From contig JACGCN010000078.1 of NCBI GenBank assembly GCA_014905825.1, forward strand, positions 54,069-118,068: a stretch of DNA of 64,000 bases, written 5' to 3'. Of the stretch, positions 45,501 through 54,167 are shown piece after piece; the stretch's first letter is position 1; every line of letters starts with the position of its first letter. A program made the translations under genes and the position numbers. This DNA is from Lyophyllum atratum. Its lineage: Eukaryota > Basidiomycota > Agaricomycetes > Agaricales > Lyophyllaceae. The notes beneath the pieces are model-generated. The model was given only the letters and a program-made list of their open reading frames with translations, did not search any database and was not told the origin of the DNA.

Positions 45501-48500
45501 GCGCTAGAACTCGCGGTAGGGAAACTGGGTGACGACGACCCCGGTGACGATTTGAAGACGATACGAGCGAAGCGTATGCTCCAGAAATGTGCATATACCA
45601 TGATTTCCCACCAGGAACTCTCGGCTCAGCAGGTGGCCAGTTACTTGATGGGCTATGGTGATCACTTTACTACCCACATCTACCGAAAGTTTCATTGGAC
45701 ATTGTTTGAAGCCTACGTGAACGCGCAGTCACCGAGTCCCGAATGTTACAGAACGAAACAGGATTGCGAAGATGTTGGGTCGACGGGTACAATACCCACA
45801 TATTTAGAAGACGCTGTGGATGCAGATGTCCGATTACATGGCGTTGACGACACAGGTGACGACGTTCAACTGGAGGAGGACATTGGCGACACAGACGAGG
45901 ACTGTACGAAAGAAAATGACGTCGAACTCGAATCGCCAATGGACGACGACGCCTGTGAGGAGCCTACTGAGGACTTGGGGGAGGTAGATAATGCGACAGG
46001 AGAACAAGTCGATGTCGGCCTTGAACTCGATAACGATGGGCTTCTCGTCACAAAATCTACACTCGTCGCAGACTATGTTAGACGTGGGACGCTGTTCTCT
46101 CACTTGTCTCTGTGGGACTACGTGGCTCAAGTCGACAAGATTCGGAAACGCAAATGCGACAGTGACGCGGAGAGTGACGACGACGACCACGGACCGGAGG
46201 TCACAGACGGCGCCGCCGTGACCCCTATCAACAACGAAGCTGATGATGAGCCGCGTTGTCTTGCCAGGGAACTGTTGACACAAACGTCGAGGGTGAGGCC
46301 AAAGGCCGATTTCATGCATGGACACGAGAACAGAAAGACGCATCAGCAGGTATTGCGCCAGCCAAGTCAACGTTACGTAGTGGTGCCTATCGGACATGCA
46401 GCTCTCCCACGCCGTGATCAAAAACACACCGAGACACGGTATCATCGACTCATGCTCATGTTCTTCCATCCGTGGAGACAGGCCACAGATTTGCGCCTGG
46501 CGAATGAGGACTGGGCGGACGCGTTTCAGCGCATCTTGGGTGATGCTGTGGCTGAACCACGGGCCCAGGAGATCATGAACAACATGCAGATACTTCATGA
46601 GTGCAAAGATGAGAGAGACGAGCACTATGCTAACAGATTCAAAAATAAGAGGGCCTTTAACGTATCGCAGGAACTGAGTGGAACACGTACCGCAGTCGAT
46701 GACATTGAGGGCGCCGAGGTCGATGAGCGTGAGCTCTTGCGGTATATAGGGACGGTTGAAGCGTGCCTGTCGAACCGTGCCGAGGCCAATCTTCATGACG
46801 TCAACGACTGTCTTCTTCAAGCACAGCAGGGCGGGCTCTTTATTGATGCTGTCAGAGAACCCATGGGCGCCAGGGAAGAAGATAACACGCACTTGGTGGC
46901 TGCGGATAATGATGCGATGGAGCAGGCTTGGAAGAAGACATATGCAAACCGGCGGGCCGCGTTCAAAAAGAAGAACAAGGCTACGCCCACGGAACACACG
47001 CCTTGTACATCTACCCGAGAATCCATCAGCGCAAGCATTGAAAGACTGTCCGCGGCACCGGCGCGTCCTCCGCAGATGGCTGCTATGTTGGCCCGTATTA
47101 TGGGGGTGGGAACAACGGCTGGCCTGTCGGCGGACGCCGAGGTGACAATTGACGAGATCGTGAAGGAGTGGACGCTAAATACAGAGCAGGCTCGAGCTTT
47201 TACCATGATCGCGAAACGGAGCTATGACACGCAGCGGGATGGCACGACCGAGCCCCTGCGCATGTATCTGGGTGGTCCTGCAGGGACCGGCAAATCACGG
47301 GTACTGAATGCATTGCGTGCTTTCTTTGTGCAAAGAAAACAGGAGCGTCGGCTACGCGTTTGCACATTCATGGGCATTGCCGCCCAGAACGTGACTGGTA
47401 TGACCCTGCACTCCGCTCTTTGTATGGGTAATCCCAAAGGGAAAAAGGCGAGTGAAGTGAACCGCGAAGACTTGACGTCGCTGTGGGAAGGTGTCGATTT
47501 CTTGTTTGTGGACGAGGTATCAATGATCGGTTGTAAATTTATGACCAAAATCAGCGACGCCTTGTCTACCGCCAAAGGCAACGCTGGCATTTTCGGCGGG
47601 ATCAACGTCATTTTCGCCGGTGATTTTGCACAGCTGCCGCCCGTCGGAGAGACACGTTTGTATGCCCGGTTAAAGACAAAAGGCCAGAACCCGGCGGCGC
47701 AGGAGGTGATCATGGGGAAGGTGTTGTGGAATTCCGTGAGAACAGTCGTCTGTCTGGAGGAGCAGCATCGGCAACCGGGGCAGGCGAACAGCCAGTTCGT
47801 ACAACTGTTGCAGAGACTGCGCGAGGGGCGCTGCACGGCACACGATGTTTGCATTCTAAAATCGAGGATCATGAGCCCAACGACCTTCGACCGCAATGCC
47901 AGGAACTGGTTGGACGCACCGGTGATTGTGTACAACAATGCGACGAAGGATGCGATAAACGAACGTGCCGCTTGCCAATTCGCGCAGGAAACCGGTCAGG
48001 CGTTTCACTGGTATTATGCTTCGGACCGTTGTGGTCGGGATAAAACAGCCCTGGCCGACGAAGCCTTGATAAACAAACTCCGGTCACTGCCGTCCAACCT
48101 GACAAAATACCGTTTGGGGAGATTGCCGTTGGCTATAGGCATGCCTGTCCTGGTCGCTAACAACTTCGATGTGGAGGGCGGCGTAGTGAACGGCAGCCGA
48201 GGGACGGTGGCTAGTCTCCGCTACACCGAGAACGGCCAGAAAGAGCGCACCCTACGGTCCTGCACCGTGCACATACCAGGAGCAACGGGTGAGGTCATGC
48301 CTGGATTGGGCGACCGCGAGATGCCCGTTTTGGCCGATACGTCAACGTTTAAGATCGCCCACCCATATAAGAACTTGGTGCGGTCTATCCACCGCACCCA
48401 GGTGCCGATCGTCCCGGCGTTTGCGATGACCGCGCACCGCGCCCAGGGACAGACAATGGAACGTGTCATCGTCGACTTCGCGTCGTGTCGAGGCACAGAG

Positions 48501-49013
48501 GCTCCTTATGTGATGGCCTCGCGCGCAACGTCGCTCGAAGGCCTCGTGGTGTTACGGAACTTTGACGCGAAGAAAGTGCAGGTTCCGTTATCGCAGGACA
48601 GTCGACAGGAAAACGCGAGGATCGAGGTTCTCCGACTGCGTACGCTGGTGGAGACTGGTTCGGAGGAAGAGGTCACCCATGCGAAGGCGCTGCTGCACGC
48701 CCTGAGGGAAACAGTGGAGGATACAGGCGCACCACGTTTGGAGCGTGGCGAGGACCCGAGGATGCTTTTGGATCGCTTGCAAAATGGGATACGTCTTGAC
48801 GCTCCTGTACCTGTCGCCGAAGCGGGACCGTCCCGGATTAAGAAGCGAAAAGTGATGGAAATGGACTTGGAAGCACGCCAACGTTCAGCGTTTCACGCTG
48901 CCCAAGGTGATGTCGGCTTCCAGTCGTTCGCAGAAAACGGCTGCCCCGAGGGTCAAAAAACGGAAGGTGGGATCGACCGGGATAACATCTGTGGCTGCCA
49001 CGCCCGACGATGA
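41628..49013 (+). CDS. Helitron Rep/helicase transposase (ORF1, 2461 aa)
   Basis: Rolling-circle transposase acting on single-stranded DNA. The start is the first in-frame ATG, MEFKIGRLPVPATYDHNLLA; the frame is open further upstream without ATG. Residues about 1-90 resemble the second half of a retropepsin-like fold (ALGLDWF near residue 73). Cysteine motifs CACCGEAALLSC (about 507) and CNECSGSLAKQR (about 611) precede LANRMFLGRVPDVLQDLTPV, which is DUF6570-like. The Helitron-like domain is at about 880-1120, with the HUH motif GRGTLHCHMMVWL (H1105, H1107) and tyrosines in YYITNYISK (Y1273, Y1274, Y1278). An acidic linker spans about 1400-1540. The PIF1-type helicase has GGPAGTGKS (K1889), VDEVSM (D1962, E1963), GDFAQLPPVG, MTAHRAQGQT (about 2267) and YVMASRATSLEGL. 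All catalytic motifs are intact. Confidence 0.93.
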   Translation: MEFKIGRLPVPATYDHNLLASRVSRDVLCTLQGSTATSTSGTISLPVTISYGTRSTFTCMVPLAIVATPGVALGLDWFASFREHLIVSNFVIPSAVAFDPATFEFLPCACFLLFGGVSQRSLTAVTVPALSTPAPEFGTQNVNAITAPASESRTQNVNAIRGIDSASVPTVFVHPVYTGLDRAAPSTSSFRPPRINTLVATLVDRSSCDFALSTFDDTVLIRTLRDHGIAPVEDAENNRYLLCHHILYGLCAHQSTVTCQSLAGSAPVSELRLAIIRVLIAGHRSNQYSHDLLIFLCAAVGYRIAPETKFEGIRTHLDILQAVFQKDSVHDFLLQCDKVNRPQLLEIAAAHGFSACGDRSSLKETILAHITHGDCLRDRGPPACEVISEEMPAGSVDGNDELRGYLFKTLAPKMSLKPLRRLLDDHDIGYDRAAGLAALRKCLVRHARKLLNGKTRSLETMTMSLPDRQRLEQIRKDWPTTASSAFNDKIASMFLEQTSSHALRTKTCACCGEAALLSCMHTIPSTQLDLTLLLYPGCDISVQSQETGVSSSSVDGSAGLDHTSGHSAGDGNSQRFNTTFLPFTTGPFKNVLIDPDGIVTDAEGNTSLQLCNECSGSLAKQRMPRMALANRMFLGRVPDVLQDLTPVEESMIALCRAKVWIVQLKEDTTPLLPNTQKGVKGHCIIYPQDPGAIATKLPPSIVDVVTPITILFIGAEKPSQKWLQENAKPLAVRADRVRAALVWLVANNPLYRDVRINHSVLDEMSQLPFLPYHVEHIPSTDAQETLQARYDDNDIAAVDCDEHAETVFQNVVITDVDGHASPNELRAAAVRHFKADRGYLGIPHGHHPVNEFNNATLFPMMYPTLYPYGLGGMEDVRRVYPVSFKLHVRHLFSLADRRFQTHHSFMFMAFNMLQRRSILVHTSLKVKRADFANVAAKFAHVSLQAVQTVADRVEQGDMATARDEEERQVIELMKQVNVITANVEGSAASKVTMRNEMRGLMMHLGLPTFYLTINPADVYNPVVKFLAGSDIDVDNMEDSDIPNFWDQSVLVAKNPVVAAKFFHTYIAAFLDTLIGSSTKNLEGGVLGVSKAHYGVVEAQGRGTLHCHMMVWLEGALNPDEIKDRILQAGSGDFQKRLIEFLDDVISNEIPLCPEPVPVVPSSKHRAASVRGLNGLASPTGDDYAMDLHNIVEQCQTHNHSKTCYKYSDDQCRFNLDPSNYNPITTVDPDTGVLTLRCLDGLVNNFNSTIIKTMRCNMDITFIGSGTCAKAVLYYITNYISKSQLKTHVAYAALELAVGKLGDDDPGDDLKTIRAKRMLQKCAYTMISHQELSAQQVASYLMGYGDHFTTHIYRKFHWTLFEAYVNAQSPSPECYRTKQDCEDVGSTGTIPTYLEDAVDADVRLHGVDDTGDDVQLEEDIGDTDEDCTKENDVELESPMDDDACEEPTEDLGEVDNATGEQVDVGLELDNDGLLVTKSTLVADYVRRGTLFSHLSLWDYVAQVDKIRKRKCDSDAESDDDDHGPEVTDGAAVTPINNEADDEPRCLARELLTQTSRVRPKADFMHGHENRKTHQQVLRQPSQRYVVVPIGHAALPRRDQKHTETRYHRLMLMFFHPWRQATDLRLANEDWADAFQRILGDAVAEPRAQEIMNNMQILHECKDERDEHYANRFKNKRAFNVSQELSGTRTAVDDIEGAEVDERELLRYIGTVEACLSNRAEANLHDVNDCLLQAQQGGLFIDAVREPMGAREEDNTHLVAADNDAMEQAWKKTYANRRAAFKKKNKATPTEHTPCTSTRESISASIERLSAAPARPPQMAAMLARIMGVGTTAGLSADAEVTIDEIVKEWTLNTEQARAFTMIAKRSYDTQRDGTTEPLRMYLGGPAGTGKSRVLNALRAFFVQRKQERRLRVCTFMGIAAQNVTGMTLHSALCMGNPKGKKASEVNREDLTSLWEGVDFLFVDEVSMIGCKFMTKISDALSTAKGNAGIFGGINVIFAGDFAQLPPVGETRLYARLKTKGQNPAAQEVIMGKVLWNSVRTVVCLEEQHRQPGQANSQFVQLLQRLREGRCTAHDVCILKSRIMSPTTFDRNARNWLDAPVIVYNNATKDAINERAACQFAQETGQAFHWYYASDRCGRDKTALADEALINKLRSLPSNLTKYRLGRLPLAIGMPVLVANNFDVEGGVVNGSRGTVASLRYTENGQKERTLRSCTVHIPGATGEVMPGLGDREMPVLADTSTFKIAHPYKNLVRSIHRTQVPIVPAFAMTAHRAQGQTMERVIVDFASCRGTEAPYVMASRATSLEGLVVLRNFDAKKVQVPLSQDSRQENARIEVLRLRTLVETGSEEEVTHAKALLHALRETVEDTGAPRLERGEDPRMLLDRLQNGIRLDAPVPVAEAGPSRIKKRKVMEMDLEARQRSAFHAAQGDVGFQSFAENGCPEGQKTEGGIDRDNICGCHARR

Positions 49014-49179
49014 TGTAGTCCGAGGAAATCCAACCAGCGGCAGCCACGCCGGAAGGCAAACGAACGCAAAGAGAAAGTCTTCATCGACCACTTCACATCC
49101 GGAGAACCCTGGAGTCGCGTCAAAGCGTCGCCGCGTGACTTCTTCGAAGAAGGACTTTCCAGCGTCACGAATGGCATAG
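48907..49179 (+). CDS. basic, NLS-like tail in a shifted frame after ORF1
   Basis: A second open frame overlaps the last 36 codons of ORF1 and ends at 49179. It is rich in nuclear-localisation-like clusters (RVKKRKVGS, NAKRKSS, SKRRRVTSSKKD) and continues the style of the RIKKRKVMEMD segment at the ORF1 end. The plain reading is a small indel or an unrecognised short intron near 48.9 kb that once joined it to ORF1. No separate promoter or start is evident. Confidence 0.4.
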   Translation: MMSASSRSQKTAAPRVKKRKVGSTGITSVAATPDDDVVRGNPTSGSHAGRQTNAKRKSSSTTSHPENPGVASKRRRVTSSKKDFPASRMA

Positions 49180-49513
49180 ACGATCTCACGACGGCTCCTT
49201 GCCTCGGCCTGAACAGGTTTTTTCCAAGACATCGAGCCCGTGATTGTCAGAGGATTTCTTTCTCCTATGCTGTGTCTGGGATTGCTGAAGCCGTTGATTG
49301 TAGGTGCCGTCCAACGCCTTTTTCTTCGGCCATCTTCTCCTTTCCTCCTATGATGCCCCTGCGTTTCTTTCGCAATGCCCTACTGTTCTCCTATGATTTT
49401 TTCTGGTTTTTCCCTTATGATTAATTTCTTTGGCGGGCTGCGTAGCCCGCCGACCCTATTCCAAGGGTTTATAAGGCGACACACTACCATGGTACACCTC
49501 AACTTCTGCTGCG
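49180..49513. other. spacer between Helitron ORF1 and ORF2
   Basis: Non-coding stretch, T-rich, with a GGGCTGCGTAGCCC palindrome near 49.44 kb. Likely ORF1 terminator and ORF2 promoter. Confidence 0.4.
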
Positions 49514-51125
49514 ATGTCATCTGCTGCTTTCACGTCTTCACCCGCTCTATCCGTTGATACCATGACTTCTGATTCCACCAATTCTGATTCCACTTCCGAC
49601 GCCTACGCCGTGTACGAGGACAGGGCCAAAAACGGGGTCTTTGACGATATCTCCACGGGCTTCACCAGCATGGGACATCGCGCGCTAGCGAACGCCGAAT
49701 ACAATATCGACATACGCCGCAAAATTGAGGGATGGTCTGGCGGCTACTCCTACCTCGACCTCCGCTCCAGCGAGGAGTACAAGGCCGTACTCTTTGGCCA
49801 GGTTATGGCTGCGTCCGCGGGCACGCTGCTTTCTGCGAAAGGGAATCACTATGCAGGCAGGCCTGGTGACATTGTGGGTCTTCGTTTTGGTTTTAATGCC
49901 GGCTGTTTTGTGTCTGATGCGTGCTTTACAGTTTCTGCCTATCGGCGATGATAGCAAATGCAAAGATGTCATTGTTATCGGGTGCCCCACCCTCGCCACT
50001 CCAATTGTCGAGGATTTGTTCATGAACCAGGTCGGGACGTTAAACGAAATCCGCGAATTTGAGGAGGCTGAAGAGCGGGCAGAAAATGGGTAAGCTGCCG
50101 GCGACGTTGTTGTTTGAAGCCATGGCTGATCGATGGACGCAGTCGGGCGTTGTAAAGGAATGGGTGCGTAACAAAAAGGGCAACAACAGCACGGTCAAGG
50201 ACCTGATCAGCCTTCATCTCGGCCCAAAATACGCTGTGGGTTTATGTGTTTGTCGCCGTTAGGTTTATGTTGACGTCGCGCGTTTGGCGCACCAGAATCC
50301 GGGCACAGGGGCGGAAGACGCTTCCAAGCGCGTCAAGAAAAGGGAATTGCGTACGGCCGAGAAAGCTGTGAAGAAAGGCGGTGCGGGAGCGAAGACCCAT
50401 GTGGGTCTTGTGTCTTCCGGTATGGAAGGTAACGATTGGTAGCTCGTCCACGACGAACGCGTGACTCATCCGCGCAAATTAGGGCCCGTGGTTACGGCGG
50501 GCGCTTTTTATGAGCCGCGGCTCCTGCCAGACTATGGTGGCGCCTACTTCAATCTGGTTCAAAATAAATTGCGTCAACAGGACGTTAGAGATCCCGACGA
50601 CCAACTGATCCCGCCTTGGGAGATGCACACGGCTTTGCGACCTGGGACGCTCATTATGGCCGAATGTACGCTCAACGCATTTCACATCAAGGACAAACGT
50701 GGCGACGGGCCCGACCGCCGGGTATCTATATTCATTTATGCTTGACGCGTTACCGTTTTGATCATGTCATGTAGATTTATCAAGTGAACGCCCAGAGCAT
50801 TCGTGTTCTCGACTACTCCAAGGAATCCGTCGTCATTCCCACCCGTCCAGTCGTGCCGACTTCTGGGTCGCAGTCGGACAGCGTCTCTTCCGACGCCAGT
50901 GTTGGGTCTACCCGTCCGCCTCCTTCCGACGCGTTTGCCAATTTCCAAATGAATAAAAGGCGTCGTTCGAACCCGGAGAAGACGACCATTGTCCTCGACG
51001 CCTCTGTCCCCGCCAAAGAACGTCCGGCCGCAAAACCGAAAACGAAGGGGAGGAAGAATGCTGAACCCTCGACAGGGGACGCCAGCAAGGCTGACGCCAT
51101 GGAAGACGGGCCGCCGAGCAACTGA
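49514..51125 (+). pseudogene. Helitron accessory gene (ORF2), intron-containing, with an in-frame stop
   Basis: Starts MSSAAFTSSPALSVDTMTSD. The first exon holds YAVYEDRAKNGVFDDISTGF, EYKAVLFGQVMAASAGTLLS and GNHYAGRPGDI. A GTGGGT...CAG intron leads in phase to FLPIGDDSKCKDVIVIGCPT then LATPIVEDLFMNQVG. Further pieces are AMADRWTQSGVVKEWVRNKK, VYVDVARLAHQNPGTGAEDA, HVGLVSSGMEGNDW, TAGAFYEPRLLPDYGGAYFN and WEMHTALRPGTLIMAECTLN. The last intron (GTATCT...TAG, 54 nt) joins IYQVNAQSIRVLDYSKES and a Ser/Pro/Lys-rich tail. A TAG interrupts the frame right after GNDW (about 50.44 kb). Function unknown; co-mobilised with the transposase. Small charged DNA-binding-type protein is a guess only. I class it as a pseudogene because of the stop, with moderate certainty. 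Confidence 0.6.
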
Positions 51126-51277
51126 AAGCAAGGCCAATTTTTGGGTTTCGATAGATTCTTTTTTCCCTGTGTTGATGTATTCCGGCGTCCTGTATTGTAT
51201 TCCACTTGTGATCGTATTTTCGTCTGTAACACGTATCAGTTGTATTTCTTGTAAAACATAGAACTTGGTGCGCACGT

Positions 51278-51338
51278 TGGGGTTTCTCTCCGACTCCTCC
51301 GTTTAAACACTAAACGCCGCCGGGAACTCGTACATGTG
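51278..51338 (+). repeat. 61-bp direct repeat, right copy
   Basis: Second copy of the left terminal sequence, in the same orientation. To the right it continues into CGCTAATGCC, unlike the left copy (ATCGTGGGT). Confidence 0.85.
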
Positions 51339-52359
51339 CGCTAATGCCATGTCCACTCGTTTCTGTGATAGGCTTCGTTGGTGTGGAACGGCCATGACAT
51401 TGACTACAGATTGGGCCCTTTTATCCACGTCCATTCACCTTGTAGATGTTGATTGAAATGGAATCGTGCGCATCCTGTCCCGTTGCACTTCAAATAAAGC
51501 ACGTTGCCCACGATATGCAGAAGTTTTTTGCTGGCAATTGGCATGTCAGATCGACATTAGAAATTGCCCAAGAGCTTACACGTTCGCCATCCATCTGCCA
51601 CGTTGTCCCAGACTCCATCTTTCAAACGGTCGGTTATCAGAATTCCTTGAAGTTCATTGTATTGTAAATGTCCGGATGAAATTGCTGGTGTATACATGCA
51701 ACTGCGGCCGAGCGTGCTACATAGGTAAAGAAAAGGGACCAAGTTGACCGGACGTGGATCTTGGGCCCGAACACAACTTCATGGCAGGTGTTTGTGCGGC
51801 GACAGCCGCATGGAATCCGACCGAGTCGGCCGAGGCTGAACGCCTGCCATGAACAAGCGTTGGGGGCATAGTGGGCACGTGCGGTTAACATCTCTTTTCT
51901 CCTCTTTACTTACACCCCGCCACCTGGCCCACGCTTGCTCGGCCTTACTGTACGCGACAGGAATATAAGAAAGTTGCTGCTTAAGTGGACGGGGACGCTG
52001 CAGCGTTCGACTAACCATTGGTGGGTCACAGGAGGTTCTCTCGCATACATCTGGTGACTAGTGAAAAATGCCTAGACAGATTTTTGAAGGTAAACTACAA
52101 AGAAAGGTGTAACGGCGTTAGAACTACAATGGGGGTTGGTTGAAATACAGATGTACTGTAAGTAGTGGGGCAAAACTGCAACAAAAGAAAGCGCTGGCAA
52201 TATGAATACAATAGTTGAAGATAGACGATACAAGTACAGATTCCAAGAGAGGGTTTGGGTTGGCTTCATTCCGTCATCACCGGTCCCAACACCAAGTCTA
52301 CCCAAGCCTTTTCTGATTGGCAGCCGCACACGTTCGTCTTTCGAGTCCAAATCTGGACT
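51339..52359. other. region right of the Helitron, nothing certain
   Basis: Small open frames (for example 51446-51667, ESCASCPVALQIKHVAHD) without recognisable domains. If the right 61-bp repeat starts a second Helitron, this would be its interior. Confidence 0.35.
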
Positions 52360-52869
52360 CTACGGCGATGAACATGAATCGGTATGGCCTGAAAACAAAT
52401 CAGAACAATTACACACGTTTGACAACAAACGTACTGGAGTCATCGTGTCCACCGAAGCTGCGGATGGTCCGGTGGACAAGGCGGTTTCTACCGTCGGCAA
52501 ACTCGTGTTGGGACCACTTTCGCCAATCTCCATGCGCTCCAAAACATTGGCCATCATATCCACAGCTGTTTCGGTCGAAGATAGCGTTTCTACCGACGGC
52601 AATATCGTCTTGATGCCGCCCTTGCTAAACACCATGCGCTCCACAGCGGTAGCAAATCGTCGGTCGGTGCAAATGGCCATATGTCTCCAACCTGCCATTT
52701 GCAGAAGCGTTCGGACCATCCTGGGCAAACGACTGGGAGAGACCTTGACCCTCATCTTCTGGCACAACTCATCGCCAACGACACCTGAGCAGAAAGAGGT
52801 TAAACCGCCAGCCGCTTCAACCGTGTCCACAAGACTTTGCACTGCGAAGATGGTCAACCTCGGGGACAA
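52360..52869 (-). CDS. unknown protein X1, related to X2 at 62.6 kb
   Basis: The minus-strand frame includes SLVDTVEAAGGLTSFCSGVV, GDELCQKMRVKV and TLLQMAGWRHMAICTDRRFA. It then carries an internal near-repeat (SVETLSSTETAVDMM and TVETALSTGPSAASVDTM). It aligns by eye with the plus-strand protein X2: LV-VE-AGG-T, GD, K, LL-M-GW, FA-A and GG line up over about 80 residues. No ATG lies in frame before the preceding stop, so a first exon is missing or the start was lost. The opposite-strand 294-codon frame (52202-53086) is taken as a shadow. Function unknown. Confidence 0.4.
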   Translation of the reverse strand: MSPRLTIFAVQSLVDTVEAAGGLTSFCSGVVGDELCQKMRVKVSPSRLPRMVRTLLQMAGWRHMAICTDRRFATAVERMVFSKGGIKTILPSVETLSSTETAVDMMANVLERMEIGESGPNTSLPTVETALSTGPSAASVDTMTPVRLLSNVCNCSDLFSGHTDSCSSP

Positions 52870-54167
52870 CCAAAAACACGTTAATCACACCTTGAACGGT
52901 ATCGACCATGGCAAAAAACGGCTGGACACAGGTACTGTTTTGTGCAGAAACATTTGCCCGCCGTTAAATATTTTTTCGCAACCCCCGTTGATTGCGGGCG
53001 CGGCCTGTGATAAGGTGGCAGGCGCGTATTCCCGTGCTAGACGTTGCACGATACCTGTCCCTGACCCACGCTATTCCAAAGGATAGGAGTGTTGCATTTG
53101 CGAGTCCCCGCGACTTTCCTTTACACTATTTCTAATTTAAGTTTGCGATGGCGTATTTGGCCAACTTTTTTGGGTGTCAACGCTGTCTCCTATGTGGAAG
53201 GTCCGCGCAAACCAATGTCGTCCGATTGCTATGCCCGTGGAATTCGGCCGATTACACGCTGCGCTGGTAAAAAACACGGACGATGTAAAACTTTGCGTGG
53301 AAATGACGACCAAACAGCTGACACAATAACTAGGAGTCAGGGGACACCTCCTACTCCGATTTCGTCCCTACCGATTTGAACGGTACCCGCTTCGATTTTG
53401 GTCACTCCTTACACTTGCGATCTCGACCGTGACCTTCATTCCACCGCCCCAAACGCTTGTTCGCACGCAGGTTTACTTACAACGGGGTTTTTTCTACTGA
53501 CGCGCGCGGTGATACCCTTTATGAATACGCTTTCAAATTATCAGATCTGTGCGCGTCCTTCAAATACATTTCAATTGCGTCAACGTCGACCCAACTTGTC
53601 ATGCGTGCCAACGCCTCTAACCACAGAAACCGTCATGCAGAAACTCCTTCCCGACAGCCTCGCCCATCCCGTGTGGATGTGGGTGATCGCTCACAACCGC
53701 CGGCCTCAAAAGGATGTCGAAATTCACAGCGCTTATGCAGTCGATAGACGGTGCGGGAGGCAAGTAGATGAACGCTTGGCGGGAAACGTGGGTCTATGCA
53801 GACTTTATGTTTGCGGCGCGATTGCTGGAGATAGTGTTCGACGGCGGCGGCGGTGAACGTATCGAGAACCCGGGAACGCCAGGTGTTATGAGTTGTGAAT
53901 CAGGAGCCGCCCCCCGTGCCAAGAACCAGTCTCATATATAAAGTGTTTTATTCGTCAACCATGTCATTGCCTTCGTCCAGGATTGCAGCTTTACATAAAC
54001 AAACGATCGATTGTCAATGAAGCAAACGTGAAGGAGCGAGACAAGCCAGGAAACCCGAGAAGGTGAATGCGCTTGAAGTACAAATACAAAACCCCAAAAA
54101 CCAAGCCGGTGACACTATAAGTACAATCACAAAAAAAAAAGGCCGCGGTTAAAACAGGAGAAGACGC
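52870..54167. other. intergenic, nothing certain
   Basis: Overlapping plus-strand frames at 53.1-53.9 kb without motifs. Their mutual overlap and composition do not support a gene. Confidence 0.35.

Larger units (their letters stand above)
39887..51338 (+). mobile_element. Helitron (autonomous-type, about 11.4 kb) bounded by 61-bp direct repeats
   Basis: Contains a giant Rep/helicase ORF with HUH and PIF1-like motifs and a second intron-containing gene, all on the plus strand. The same 61-bp sequence (TGGGGTTTCTCTCCGACTCC at its start, CTCGTACATGTG at its end) occurs at 39887-39947 and 51278-51338 with one mismatch. Canonical Helitrons have unlike ends (5' TC, 3' hairpin plus CTRR) and no terminal repeat. 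The right copy may therefore be the 5' end of a second, head-to-tail Helitron. I could not fix the exact 3' end, because no convincing hairpin plus CTRR is visible just before 51278. Confidence 0.85.

Noticed and set aside
45834..46997. 387-codon minus-strand ORF inside the Helitron transposase
   Set aside because: Shadow of the acidic linker and Rep/helicase coding strand; residue composition is that of an antisense frame.
47222..47938. 238-codon minus-strand ORF
   Set aside because: Antisense shadow of the helicase domain of ORF1.
39887..51338. LTR retrotransposon (because of terminal direct repeats)
   Set aside because: Repeats are only 61 bp, no reverse transcriptase or integrase is present, and the coding content is that of a Helitron.
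52202..53086. 294-codon plus-strand ORF
   Set aside because: It lies antisense to X1, whose homology to X2 supports the minus strand; its repeats mirror those of X1.
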